From contig NZHH01000024.1 in NCBI GenBank assembly GCA_002691245.1, positions 1-64,000 on the forward strand: DNA of 64,000 nucleotides, in the 5' to 3' direction. Both the position numbers and the translations under genes were made by a program. Positions 29,658-38,153 of this stretch are shown here, in pieces; position 1 is the stretch's first letter, and each line of letters starts with the position of its first letter. The notes below the pieces were generated by a model, which was not told the origin of the DNA, made no database searches, and saw nothing but the letters and a program-made list of their open reading frames with translations. This DNA is from Methylaequor sp002691245. Lineage in GTDB: Bacteria > Pseudomonadota > Alphaproteobacteria > Methylaequorales > Methylaequoraceae.

Positions 29658-31562
29658 ATGGATAAAATTAATTATAATCTTGAATCCCTAATAAATAATT
29701 TAGATGAAAAAAATTCAAAATTTAGGGGAATAAATTCAAAACCAAAAGAAGACACACTTTCTTATCTTCTTTTTGACTATCTCTCAAAAATTGGAACAAA
29801 CACTGTCTTTCTTGTTCCTGGTGGTGGAAATATGTTCCTTGTTGATGCAGTAGGAAGACACCCAGACATTAAATGTGTTTGTACTCATAATGAACAATCT
29901 GCAGTAATTGCTGCTGAAGCTTATTCGAGACTCAATAAAGGAATAGGGGTTGCTTTGGTAACAACTGGTCCTGGAGCCACCAACTCAATAACAGGTATAG
30001 CTGGTTCATGGATTGATTCTATCCCTCTTTTAGTCGTTTCAGGTCAAGTTAAAACCGATGATATTAACTTTGACAAGAAATTAAGGCAAAAGGGTCCACA
30101 AGAAGTTGATATAGTTTCGATGGTTAAAGGTATAACCAAGTATTCTGAAACAATTACAGATCATAAAAATTTTTTAAAAAAACTTAGCAAAATTGTAAAT
30201 CTTTCAAAAAATGGAAGACCTGGACCATGTTTGATAGATATCCCTTTAGATATTCAATCCCAAAAAGTGAAAATTCCCTTTGATTATAAACCATTCCTAA
30301 AGAACGAAATAATCAAGGCTAAAAAACAAATTCCAAATGATTTAATAAATAAGATTATAAAATCTAAGAAACCATTATTTTTAATTGGACATGGCGTTAA
30401 AAGTTCCAAATCAGAAAAATTAGCTATAGAATTGGTTAAGTATTCAAATATTCCTGTATGCGTTACTTGGCCAATGATTGACCTACTAGCTTTTCATGAT
30501 CCTCTTTACGTTGGAAGACCTGGGGTAGTAGCAAAGAGAAATGCTAATTTAACAATTCAAAATTGTGATTTGTTAATTAGTATTGGGGCAAGATTAGATA
30601 GAATTGTTACGGCCTTCAATCCAAATAATTTTGCAAAAAATGCAGAAATCTATTGTATAGATATTGATGAGGGTGAGCTAATGAAGCATCCTAAAAGATT
30701 CAAAAAACTAAAATTTGATTGTAAATATTTTTTACCAGATTTATTAGTAAAGTTAAGAGATCGTAAATATAAAAACAGAAATACTAGATGGATAAATTTT
30801 TGCAACAATCTAAAAAAAAAGTATGGAAAAAGCGAATTAAGAAAAAAAAATAGTATGAGCATTTATAGTACTGTAAATTTACTATCAAAAATAATTCCAC
30901 CCAATAGTACCATTGTTACAGGAAGTTCTGGTCTATGTATTGAAGTTTTTTATACGCATTTTGAAAATAAAAGAAATCAAAAAACATTCCTCACAACTGG
31001 TTTGGGTTCAATGGGTTATGGATTCCCAGCTTTGGTTGGTGCTAGTTCACAAATAAAAAAAAACTTATTTTTATATGAAGGTGATGGAAGTGCGATGATG
31101 AATCTTCAAGAGTTACAAACTTTAAAAACAAACAAATGTAAAGCAAAGGTATTTCTAATAAATAATCAAGGTTATGTGTCTATAAGAAATACTCAAAAAA
31201 ACTATTTTGAAGGAAGGTTTATAGGTATTAATAAAAATTCCGGAATGGAAACCTCTTCTATATCTAAAATTGCTAAAGCAATTGGTATCAAATCATATAT
31301 TATAAAAAAATATTCTGATTTTAACAAAATAAAAAATACTTTAAACAAGGATGAACTTATTATTTATGAAATTTTCGTAAATAAAGATGAAAAACTAATT
31401 CCCAAATGTTCGGCATATAAATCAGATAACGGAACAATGGTTTCTTCACCTATAGAAGATATGACACCTTTATTAGAGATTCAGGAATTAAAAAGATTGA
31501 TTTCAGGTCCAATTGACAAAAAATCATATTCAATGAGGGGTTTTAAGAATGAAACAAATTGA
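29658..31562 (+). CDS. Thiamine-diphosphate enzyme of the acetolactate synthase family, YerE-like
   Basis: A 634-residue ThDP enzyme with the catalytic glutamate in CTHNEQSAVIAAEAYSR, the central FAD/Rossmann-like domain, and the ThDP motif GDGSAMMNL ending in LINNQGY (GDG...NN). It is unlikely to serve valine synthesis here because it follows CDP-glucose genes. In CDP-yersiniose synthesis, YerE, a flavin-dependent ThDP enzyme, adds a two-carbon unit from pyruvate to CDP-3,6-dideoxy-4-keto-glucose. I infer a similar role. The C-terminal tail (EDMTPLL) is extra to normal IlvB. It is first gene of a plus-strand operon with the methyltransferase and radical SAM genes. Confidence 0.72.
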   Translation: MDKINYNLESLINNLDEKNSKFRGINSKPKEDTLSYLLFDYLSKIGTNTVFLVPGGGNMFLVDAVGRHPDIKCVCTHNEQSAVIAAEAYSRLNKGIGVALVTTGPGATNSITGIAGSWIDSIPLLVVSGQVKTDDINFDKKLRQKGPQEVDIVSMVKGITKYSETITDHKNFLKKLSKIVNLSKNGRPGPCLIDIPLDIQSQKVKIPFDYKPFLKNEIIKAKKQIPNDLINKIIKSKKPLFLIGHGVKSSKSEKLAIELVKYSNIPVCVTWPMIDLLAFHDPLYVGRPGVVAKRNANLTIQNCDLLISIGARLDRIVTAFNPNNFAKNAEIYCIDIDEGELMKHPKRFKKLKFDCKYFLPDLLVKLRDRKYKNRNTRWINFCNNLKKKYGKSELRKKNSMSIYSTVNLLSKIIPPNSTIVTGSSGLCIEVFYTHFENKRNQKTFLTTGLGSMGYGFPALVGASSQIKKNLFLYEGDGSAMMNLQELQTLKTNKCKAKVFLINNQGYVSIRNTQKNYFEGRFIGINKNSGMETSSISKIAKAIGIKSYIIKKYSDFNKIKNTLNKDELIIYEIFVNKDEKLIPKCSAYKSDNGTMVSSPIEDMTPLLEIQELKRLISGPIDKKSYSMRGFKNETN

Positions 31563-32448
31563 ACAAGATTTTAAAAACTTACCTAAAGANAGAATTGCTG
31601 AATTTTGTATTTGCTGTGGTTCAAGAAAATTAAAAAACAGCCCAGCNNTTTTAATGCCTTTTGTNGCTGAAAGGNTTTTTAATTGGAAGCAAATTAAAAT
31701 AGACAAAAGTTGGGGGCTTNAAACAATTAGTAAGGGACAGACTTACTCTATATGTAACACTCTGATGTGTAGTAAGTGTAATTTTATATTTCTAGATATC
31801 AGATTTTCAGAAAAAGAACTTTCAAATCTTTACACTGGTTATAGAGACAGTAANTACACTAAACTTCGACAAAAATANGAAAAAAATTATAANNAAAGAA
31901 ANACTGAACTTATAAAAGGNATCACATATTTAGATAAAGTAGAGGNATTTATNAAAAGAGATTTGAAATTTCCAGTAAGTATTTTGGACTGGGGAGGNGA
32001 TACTGGTAAGAATACTCCNTTTAAAAATAATAATAAAANAATTCATATTTATGATTTAGGTAACTCAAAAACTATTAAAGGTGCTGTTAGAGTNAAAAAA
32101 TCTGATCTAAAAAATAAATCATATGATTTGATAATTTGTAGTAATGTTCTTGAACACGTTTCNTATCCATCTGAGACTCTCATTGATATAAAAAAAAATA
32201 TGAGTTCAAGGTCATTATTATATATCGAAATTCCTTATGAAAAACTTATGATTGAAATTAATAANAAAGAAAAATCCTACCAAGATAAAAGACATTGGCA
32301 CGAACACNTAAATTTTTTTTCAAAAAAATCAATTCTAAAGTTACTAAAAAAATGTAAACTAAANATANTTGATTTTAAAAAACTTGATGTGNCTGAAGGA
32401 AATTTTTCCCTTATGCAAATTATTTGTAGAAAGGATATAGATCAATAA
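31549..32448 (+). CDS. Methyltransferase with N-terminal zinc-binding segment
   Basis: A 299-residue protein. The first 85 residues carry two CxxC-type pairs (FCICCGSRK and LMCSKCNF) followed by FSEKELSNLYTGYRD, as in sugar methyltransferases with an N-terminal zinc domain. A SAM-binding region follows (SILDWG ... DTGKNT, then ICSNVLEHV). The gene overlaps the ThDP-enzyme gene by 14 bases, which favours a shared pathway, perhaps C- or O-methylation of the same sugar. It contains many N bases. Confidence 0.7.
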   Translation: MKQIEQDFKNLPKXRIAEFCICCGSRKLKNSPXXLMPFXAERXFNWKQIKIDKSWGLXTISKGQTYSICNTLMCSKCNFIFLDIRFSEKELSNLYTGYRDSXYTKLRQKXEKNYXXRXTELIKXITYLDKVEXFXKRDLKFPVSILDWGXDTGKNTXFKNNNKXIHIYDLGNSKTIKGAVRXKKSDLKNKSYDLIICSNVLEHVXYPSETLIDIKKNMSSRSLLYIEIPYEKLMIEINXKEKSYQDKRHWHEHXNFFSKKSILKLLKKCKLXIXDFKKLDVXEGNFSLMQIICRKDIDQ

Positions 32449-32452
32449 ATCA

Positions 32453-33919
32453 ATGAGACCTCGAAGAATTTATAGAACACCAACAACAATAGATTTAGAA
32501 ATAACTGATATTTGTAATGAAAAGTGTGTTTATTGTTTTAATTTTGACAGAGATCTTTCGATGGGATCTTTAAAACTAGATAAAGNTAAAATAGATCAAT
32601 TAGTAAGACAATTTGTAAATTTTGAAGTNTTTCATGTTATATCATCTGGTGGGGAGGCTTTTGCAAACTTTGAGATGCTTTTATATCTTAATAAAAAACT
32701 TAAAGAAAATTATATTTCAACTTCTGTAAATAGTAATCTCTCAATAAAAGCCAAAAGAATAGAGAGACTACAAAGATTATTTGATTCGGGTTGTGANCAT
32801 ATTTTAACAAGTTTACCTTCGTATTTATCTGATGTTACAAATAAATTGGTTAATAGTAAAAATGCTTTTGATAGAATAACAAGTGGAATTGAAGACGCTA
32901 TAAAAGTTGGGTTCAGGGTAAGNGCAAATATGGTTGTTCACAANTCTAATAAAAATCAAGTTTATCTTACAGCAAAACTTGCCAGTGAATTNGGGTGTCA
33001 AAGGATTTTNGCTACACGAATTGTTGGACCTGATTATGAAACAGANGTAGATTATGAAAATACAAATGAAGAAAATCCAAATATATTATCNAAAAAATCA
33101 GCATTAGAGTGTTTNGATCAACTTATAAAAGCTAGAGATGAGTTTGGAATTGATGTTAGTACGATAGTAAGNTATCCTCTATGTTTGCTNGGTGATCTTC
33201 AAAAGTATGCAGANTTTGTTGGAAGAGGGTGTCCCACTCAAAGAGGTCATAGGTTAAATATCTTNCCNAATGGAGACATAAGATCNTGTGTACATCTNTC
33301 TTCAGANAGNTTAGGAAATGTATTTNATGATNAAATTGATTTATCNGAACAATATAAAAAACTAAGAAATTGGCATGATGGATCNTTAGCTTTTGAAGAA
33401 TGTAAAAAATGTGATTACANGTATGTATGTAATAGTGGATGTAGAGTTGATGCTAAAGCTTATTCGGGAAAACTTAATGGAAAAGATCCNTTGATGGTTG
33501 GTCCAATAATTAATGGNAAGATTCATGGAAAATCACTTAGGAATTTCGTNCCATTTAAAATTACCTACGATAAGAAAACTAGAGAGATAATTNAAAAGAG
33601 TGATTTTATTGTTAGTAAGGAAGCCAGATTTAGATATGAAGAAAATTTTTATTTATGTAGTATAAAATATGGNAATATNATTGAAATTGAGTATGAAATT
33701 GCAAAATTTCTCATAGAGAAAAAAAAGTTAAACCTTTCTTTCAATTTAAAAGAATTTGGTAAAGAAAATATTCAAATTATGATTGACTATTTCTGTAAAG
33801 ATTTAATTAAAAGTGTTGATAATAAATTGAATAATACCAGAAATAAAAACTTATTAAAAAAAGGACTTGGTATTGATCCCAATAATCTTCCTGATTATGA
33901 TAAGTTTGTATTCAAGTAA
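32453..33919 (+). CDS. Radical SAM/SPASM-domain enzyme
   Basis: A 488-residue enzyme with the radical SAM cluster motif CNEKCVYC (CxxxCxxC, about residues 20-27) in a TIM-barrel domain. A SPASM-type domain binds auxiliary clusters (CPTQRG, then CVH, then CKKCDY and CNSGC, about residues 255-345), and the C-terminal extension of about 130 residues is unassigned. SPASM enzymes modify peptides or carry out sugar and alcohol oxidations. It is cotranscribed with a ThDP enzyme and a methyltransferase in a glycan cluster, so a sugar or a flagellin side chain are the options. Four bases separate it from the methyltransferase. Confidence 0.78.
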   Translation: MRPRRIYRTPTTIDLEITDICNEKCVYCFNFDRDLSMGSLKLDKXKIDQLVRQFVNFEXFHVISSGGEAFANFEMLLYLNKKLKENYISTSVNSNLSIKAKRIERLQRLFDSGCXHILTSLPSYLSDVTNKLVNSKNAFDRITSGIEDAIKVGFRVXANMVVHXSNKNQVYLTAKLASEXGCQRIXATRIVGPDYETXVDYENTNEENPNILXKKSALECXDQLIKARDEFGIDVSTIVXYPLCLXGDLQKYAXFVGRGCPTQRGHRLNIXXNGDIRXCVHXSSXXLGNVFXDXIDLXEQYKKLRNWHDGXLAFEECKKCDYXYVCNSGCRVDAKAYSGKLNGKDXLMVGPIINXKIHGKSLRNFXPFKITYDKKTREIIXKSDFIVSKEARFRYEENFYLCSIKYXNXIEIEYEIAKFLIEKKKLNLSFNLKEFGKENIQIMIDYFCKDLIKSVDNKLNNTRNKNLLKKGLGIDPNNLPDYDKFVFK

Positions 33920-33924
33920 TTTAT

Positions 33925-35415
33925 TTAAATAACACCTTTTCTGCTTAATAAAGGATCGCTTAAATCTTCAAAAGTTTTTTTGTATTTCTTAGGTATTGTT
34001 GAACTTTGAAAAATTCTTCCCGCCTCATTAAATGTATGTTTATTCCAATATTCAAACAAAGGGAAAGGAAAAGTTTTAGGTACTTCTTGCATATAAAAAT
34101 TCATAAATTTAAGTGCATTTATTTTCTTTGAATTAGGCACAGTGACTTTTTTATTTTTAATAAAAATGTTAATTTTATTAAAATAATCCTTCAAACTTTT
34201 CGGATCATATTGAATATTTTTGCCCCAAGCAGCTCCCATTCCACCAGAAATCACTGGTTTGTTTTTCAAGACCATTTCCCAACCTACATCTGAGGAATAT
34301 ACTAAACCTAAATCTGCTATGTCTATCAAACCATACGTATTAATTGAAGTTTGACTGGGCAATATGGTAAAACTTTCACCAAGCTTTTCTAAATAATTAT
34401 TGATATACTTTTCACACGTCATATAACAATTTGTTAATTTTTCAGCAGGATGAGGTCTTATAATAATATTGCAGTTTTTTTTTTGTATCAAAAAATCGAT
34501 GGTTCTTTTTAACCAATCAAAATGAGATTTGAACAAGTAGTTTGTCTTTTTTGTTAGAACGGTTGTATCAAATGCAAGATTAGTAAGAATTAAAATTGTA
34601 TAGTTATTTCTTTTTAAAAATAACCTTTTATAAATTATTTCTTTATTTAATGGATCTTCTCTATGAAAATTTAAGAAAACGTCTTTTTTATAAAACTTTT
34701 TTTTTGAAATTCTTTCAATTGTGAAATTCGATTTACTAATGGGGTTGTTTTTCAATTCTTCCCAAGCTTCATCAATATTCAAATTATTGAAAGGACTATT
34801 TTTTGAGATCATAATACTATTTTTGTCATTTCTATAACCGTAACAAGTTATCGTTTTACCTAATTCTTGTAGAATTGAAAACGCAACACCGTATTCTGCC
34901 CATGACCCACTATCAATAATATAATTGTCAAATTCATTGTTTTTAACAAATGATTTGAACTTAATGGCAAAGTTAAAATTTTTCTTTTCAATTTGTTCAA
35001 ATAACTTTTTATTTTTCTTATTTTTTTCATAAACAGGATTTTTTAAAATTCTTTGAACATCTTCTTGGGTCTGACGATAAATAATTTTTCTTAATTTTAT
35101 TGAAATATTTGAAATCTTATCAACAACTTCTTCTCCGTATTCAACATTAATTTTATTCTTAATAATGACTTTGATTAGTGATGAAAAATTTTTCTGAGAA
35201 CTAAATCCATAGAAGTTTTTATTTAAACTCTGACCGGAATTCTGGATAAATAAAGTTACTTTGTGACCAAGTTTAACAAGAACATGAGCAATAGAGCAAT
35301 TAATTAAAAAGTCATTAGAATCAGTAGAAAGTATAAGCAGTTTTTTTGATTTAAGACTGAGACGTTTGTTATGATTAAATTTTTTTAGAAGTTTGAAATA
35401 CCTATTTAATGACAT
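33925..35415 (-). CDS. Putative GT-B glycosyltransferase, capsule-synthesis type
   Basis: A 496-residue protein whose N-terminal half has a Rossmann-like start (KKLLILSTDSNDF, with SIAHVLVKLGHKVTLF). Its C-terminal half carries RPHPAEK and VYSSDVGWEMVLKNKPVISGG, motifs of polysaccharide transferases of the KpsC/KpsS or CMP-Kdo/sialyl type. This suits a transferase for the CMP-nonulosonate made by the genes upstream. It is the last gene of the minus-strand operon that starts at 40616 and overlaps the TylF gene by 14 bases. Specific activity is inferred only. Confidence 0.55.
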   Translation of the reverse strand: MSLNRYFKLLKKFNHNKRLSLKSKKLLILSTDSNDFLINCSIAHVLVKLGHKVTLFIQNSGQSLNKNFYGFSSQKNFSSLIKVIIKNKINVEYGEEVVDKISNISIKLRKIIYRQTQEDVQRILKNPVYEKNKKNKKLFEQIEKKNFNFAIKFKSFVKNNEFDNYIIDSGSWAEYGVAFSILQELGKTITCYGYRNDKNSIMISKNSPFNNLNIDEAWEELKNNPISKSNFTIERISKKKFYKKDVFLNFHREDPLNKEIIYKRLFLKRNNYTILILTNLAFDTTVLTKKTNYLFKSHFDWLKRTIDFLIQKKNCNIIIRPHPAEKLTNCYMTCEKYINNYLEKLGESFTILPSQTSINTYGLIDIADLGLVYSSDVGWEMVLKNKPVISGGMGAAWGKNIQYDPKSLKDYFNKINIFIKNKKVTVPNSKKINALKFMNFYMQEVPKTFPFPLFEYWNKHTFNEAGRIFQSSTIPKKYKKTFEDLSDPLLSRKGVI

Positions 35416-36064
35416 AACTTATATAACTTGAGTATGGTAAGCTTTTAATAACATTTGGTTTATTACTAAAAAATTCATCAATTGCTTTATTTGCACCAGG
35501 GAAGGCACCATAATCATCCAAGATAACTACACCATTCTTTACTACATGAGGATATAGAATATCCAAACATATTTTTGTAGGTTCATAAGTATCTACATCA
35601 ATATGCAATAAAGATATTTTGATATGTTTATTTGATTTTATAAACTGTGGAAGTGTTTTTAAAATATTCCCCTTTATCAACTCTAAATTTTTATCAACAC
35701 CTAATTCTTTAAATATTTTTAATAATTTATTTTTTTCAATAGATTGATTTCCAGCTTCACTAGTAAAATTTTTTAAATACTTCTTATCATCAGAGGAACA
35801 TTTTTCAGGGAATTTTCCGAAAGTGTCAAATGCTATAATCTTTTTTGAAGATGAATGGCCATAAAGTGCTCTCAATTTTACAAATTGAGATAAAGAGGAT
35901 CCTTTGAAAACTCCACATTCTATTATTTCACCTGGTATTGCTTTTATCTTATTAAATAACTCAAATCTACTTACTAGTTTACCTATTCTTTCTACCGGAG
36001 CAGAGAGCATGTAAGCATTTTCGTAATCGAAATTTTTTTTAATATCTAGTAATTTTTTTTTCAT
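35402..36064 (-). CDS. TylF/MycF-family O-methyltransferase
   Basis: A 220-residue SAM-dependent sugar O-methyltransferase. Signature pieces are IIECGVFKGSSLSQF (SAM loop), AFDTFGKFPE, LLHIDVDTYEPT (acidic metal/cofactor site) and ILDDYGAFPGANKAIDEF. TylF and MycF methylate sugar hydroxyls in macrolides, and homologues are common in surface-glycan clusters. It overlaps the neuB-like gene by four bases, so it probably methylates the nonulosonate or a neighbouring residue. Confidence 0.82.
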   Translation of the reverse strand: MKKKLLDIKKNFDYENAYMLSAPVERIGKLVSRFELFNKIKAIPGEIIECGVFKGSSLSQFVKLRALYGHSSSKKIIAFDTFGKFPEKCSSDDKKYLKNFTSEAGNQSIEKNKLLKIFKELGVDKNLELIKGNILKTLPQFIKSNKHIKISLLHIDVDTYEPTKICLDILYPHVVKNGVVILDDYGAFPGANKAIDEFFSNKPNVIKSLPYSSYISYVIK

Positions 36065-36924
36065 TTTACTAATCTTAATTTATCTCTTATTTTTTTCTCT
36101 GAATCATAAACTTTCTTTATTCCATCACCTAAAGATTTTTGTAAAACTTTAATATCTCTGACTAATTTTTTCAAACCTGGCGGTTCGAGTGATGCAGCTT
36201 GATCAGTGCCCCACATTGATCTGTCTAATGTAAAGTGTCTCTCAATAAAACACGCACCTAAAACACATGCAGCCAGAGTTGTTTGAATTCCTAGTTCATG
36301 TCCAGAGTAACCAATTGGATGATCAAACTCTTTCATGAATGTTTGAATTACTTTTAGATTCAGTTCCTCAGATTTACAAGGATATGCACTCGTGGAATGT
36401 GCAATTAGCAAATTAGTGTGACTTAAAATTTGTTCTGCTTTTTTTATCTCTTTCATCGTAGACATACCAGTAGAAATAATTATAGCCTCTTTTAATTTAG
36501 AGTGTTCTTTTAATAGTATTTTGTCAGTTAATGAAGCTGAGGCAATCTTGTATGCAACAGGATTAAACTTTTTAATAAATTCGAGTGATTCTAGGTCCCA
36601 ACATGAAGCAAACCAGTCAATTCCTTTTTTTTTACAATATTTATCAATAAATTCGTAATTATCTTTAGATAACTCAATTTTTTCCTTATATTTTAAATAT
36701 GACATTCTACCCCACGGAGTATCTCTTTCAATTAATTTTTGTTCTTCAGGAACACAAATTTGTGGTGTTCTTTTTTGGAATTTTACAGCATTAACACCTG
36801 CTATATGAGCCTCGTCAATTAACTTTTGAACTAATTGCATGTCTCCATTGTGGTTGATACCAATTTCTGCAATCACATAGATTGGATAAGAGGTGCCAAT
36901 ATTATTTTTACCAATCTTAATCAT
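36061..36924 (-). CDS. neuB: NeuB-family nonulosonate synthase lacking the SAF domain
   Basis: Condenses phosphoenolpyruvate with a hexose derivative to give a nine-carbon acid. The catalytic barrel is intact: IAEIGINHNGD, NAVKFQKRTP, ISTGMSTMKE, IGYSGHELG and RHFTLDRSMWGTDQAASLEP. At 287 residues it ends where usual NeuB/PseI/LegI proteins (about 340-350) continue into a C-terminal antifreeze-like SAF domain. The stop is clean, so it looks like the natural short form. It overlaps the NeuA-phosphatase gene by eight bases. Genes for precursor sugar synthesis are not in the window. Confidence 0.85.
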   Translation of the reverse strand: MIKIGKNNIGTSYPIYVIAEIGINHNGDMQLVQKLIDEAHIAGVNAVKFQKRTPQICVPEEQKLIERDTPWGRMSYLKYKEKIELSKDNYEFIDKYCKKKGIDWFASCWDLESLEFIKKFNPVAYKIASASLTDKILLKEHSKLKEAIIISTGMSTMKEIKKAEQILSHTNLLIAHSTSAYPCKSEELNLKVIQTFMKEFDHPIGYSGHELGIQTTLAACVLGACFIERHFTLDRSMWGTDQAASLEPPGLKKLVRDIKVLQKSLGDGIKKVYDSEKKIRDKLRLVK

Positions 36925-38092
36925 TAATCTTAGATAATAAAATTTCGGCTAATTCTCTTATAGCTCCATTACCCCCACTTTGTTTTAATACGTGATCCAC
37001 ATTTTCCTTAATTAAATTCTCTGCGTCATTCGGACAAAAGCTTATTCCTACTCTTTGAATACAATCAATATCATTAATATCATTCCCTATAAAAATAACA
37101 TCCTCATATTTTAGAGTGTTTTTTTTTAACCAGTTATCTAATATTTCAATCTTTTTTCCATTGGTTTGAATACATTCAATATTTAATTTTGTTGCTCTTT
37201 TTTGAACTACTTGATTTTGTTCGTTAGAAATAATTAATAATTTAATACCTGAATTTTCTTTTAATTGCTTTAGCCCCATACCATCGCTTCGTGAACATAA
37301 GACCAATTCATCTCCATTAGAATCTAAATAGACTTTATTATCAGTATGTACTCCATCAAAATCCATTATCAAAGCTTTTGGTTGATTGAAAATTATTTTA
37401 TTTTTGAGTTTAATATTTTTTAAATAAATTTCTGCCATATCTGCATCTTGGTAATCATTAATGTCTAAAACTTTATTTTTATCAATTAAAAAAGGTTTAC
37501 ATTTTCCACAAAAACGGTATTTATCTCTCAAAAAAATTTTTGTTCTCATAATATAAATTGAACCTGCTTCTAAATATTCTGTTGATCGTTTTTGTCTCAT
37601 TAACCTCTTACTATGATCATGATTAATTCCTATGAATTGTTCATTTTTATTTTTCCAAATAAAACCATCAAAAGAGGAACATGCAAATGTTGAATCAAGC
37701 CCGTTTTCATTTAAATAATTTATTCCTTTTTCAATATCACAAAATGTTATTAACGGTGATGTACATTGTAAAAAAACAATAATTTCAGGATTAATATTTT
37801 TTTCATTATAATGATTTAATGTATGAAGAATTGCACTTTCAGATGATGAATTGTCGTTGCTAATTCTTTTAGGTCTGTCAATCACATCTACGTCAAACTT
37901 TTTTGCAAATTTCTTTATTTGCTTATCATCAGTTGATACGATTATTTTATCGACTGATTTGATTTTTTGTGATTCCTCTAATGTCCATTGTAATAATGGT
38001 TTTTTGTTTATAATATGAAGATTCTTATTTTTAATTGATTTTGATCCACCTCTAGCAGGAATTATAATAAAAATATTATTTTTTTTTCTCAA
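36917..38092 (-). CDS. CMP-nonulosonate cytidylyltransferase fused to KdsC-like phosphatase
   Basis: A 391-residue two-domain enzyme. Residues 1 to about 230 are NeuA/KdsB-like (IIPARGGSKSIKNKN, VSTDDKQIKKFAKKF) and would activate the acid to its CMP form. Residues about 240-391 are a KdsC-type HAD phosphatase (LIMDFDGVHTDNKV, IISNEQ, FIGNDINDIDCI). The fusion suggests that a phosphorylated acid is made by the NeuB-like synthase, dephosphorylated, then activated by one protein. It lies between the RfbH and NeuB genes in the same operon. Confidence 0.87.
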   Translation of the reverse strand: MRKKNNIFIIIPARGGSKSIKNKNLHIINKKPLLQWTLEESQKIKSVDKIIVSTDDKQIKKFAKKFDVDVIDRPKRISNDNSSSESAILHTLNHYNEKNINPEIIVFLQCTSPLITFCDIEKGINYLNENGLDSTFACSSFDGFIWKNKNEQFIGINHDHSKRLMRQKRSTEYLEAGSIYIMRTKIFLRDKYRFCGKCKPFLIDKNKVLDINDYQDADMAEIYLKNIKLKNKIIFNQPKALIMDFDGVHTDNKVYLDSNGDELVLCSRSDGMGLKQLKENSGIKLLIISNEQNQVVQKRATKLNIECIQTNGKKIEILDNWLKKNTLKYEDVIFIGNDINDIDCIQRVGISFCPNDAENLIKENVDHVLKQSGGNGAIRELAEILLSKIND

Positions 38093-38153
38093 TATTGTTT
38101 CTCTATTTTTTATCTTTTATAAGTTTCATAATAGATGATTTTGTTTTAAACAA

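Noticed and set aside
29658..31562. Calling the thiamine enzyme ilvB/ilvG (valine-isoleucine synthesis)
   Set aside because: No ilvN/ilvH or ilvC lies beside it; it is embedded among CDP-sugar and modification genes under a sigma-54 promoter and has an extra C-terminal tail.
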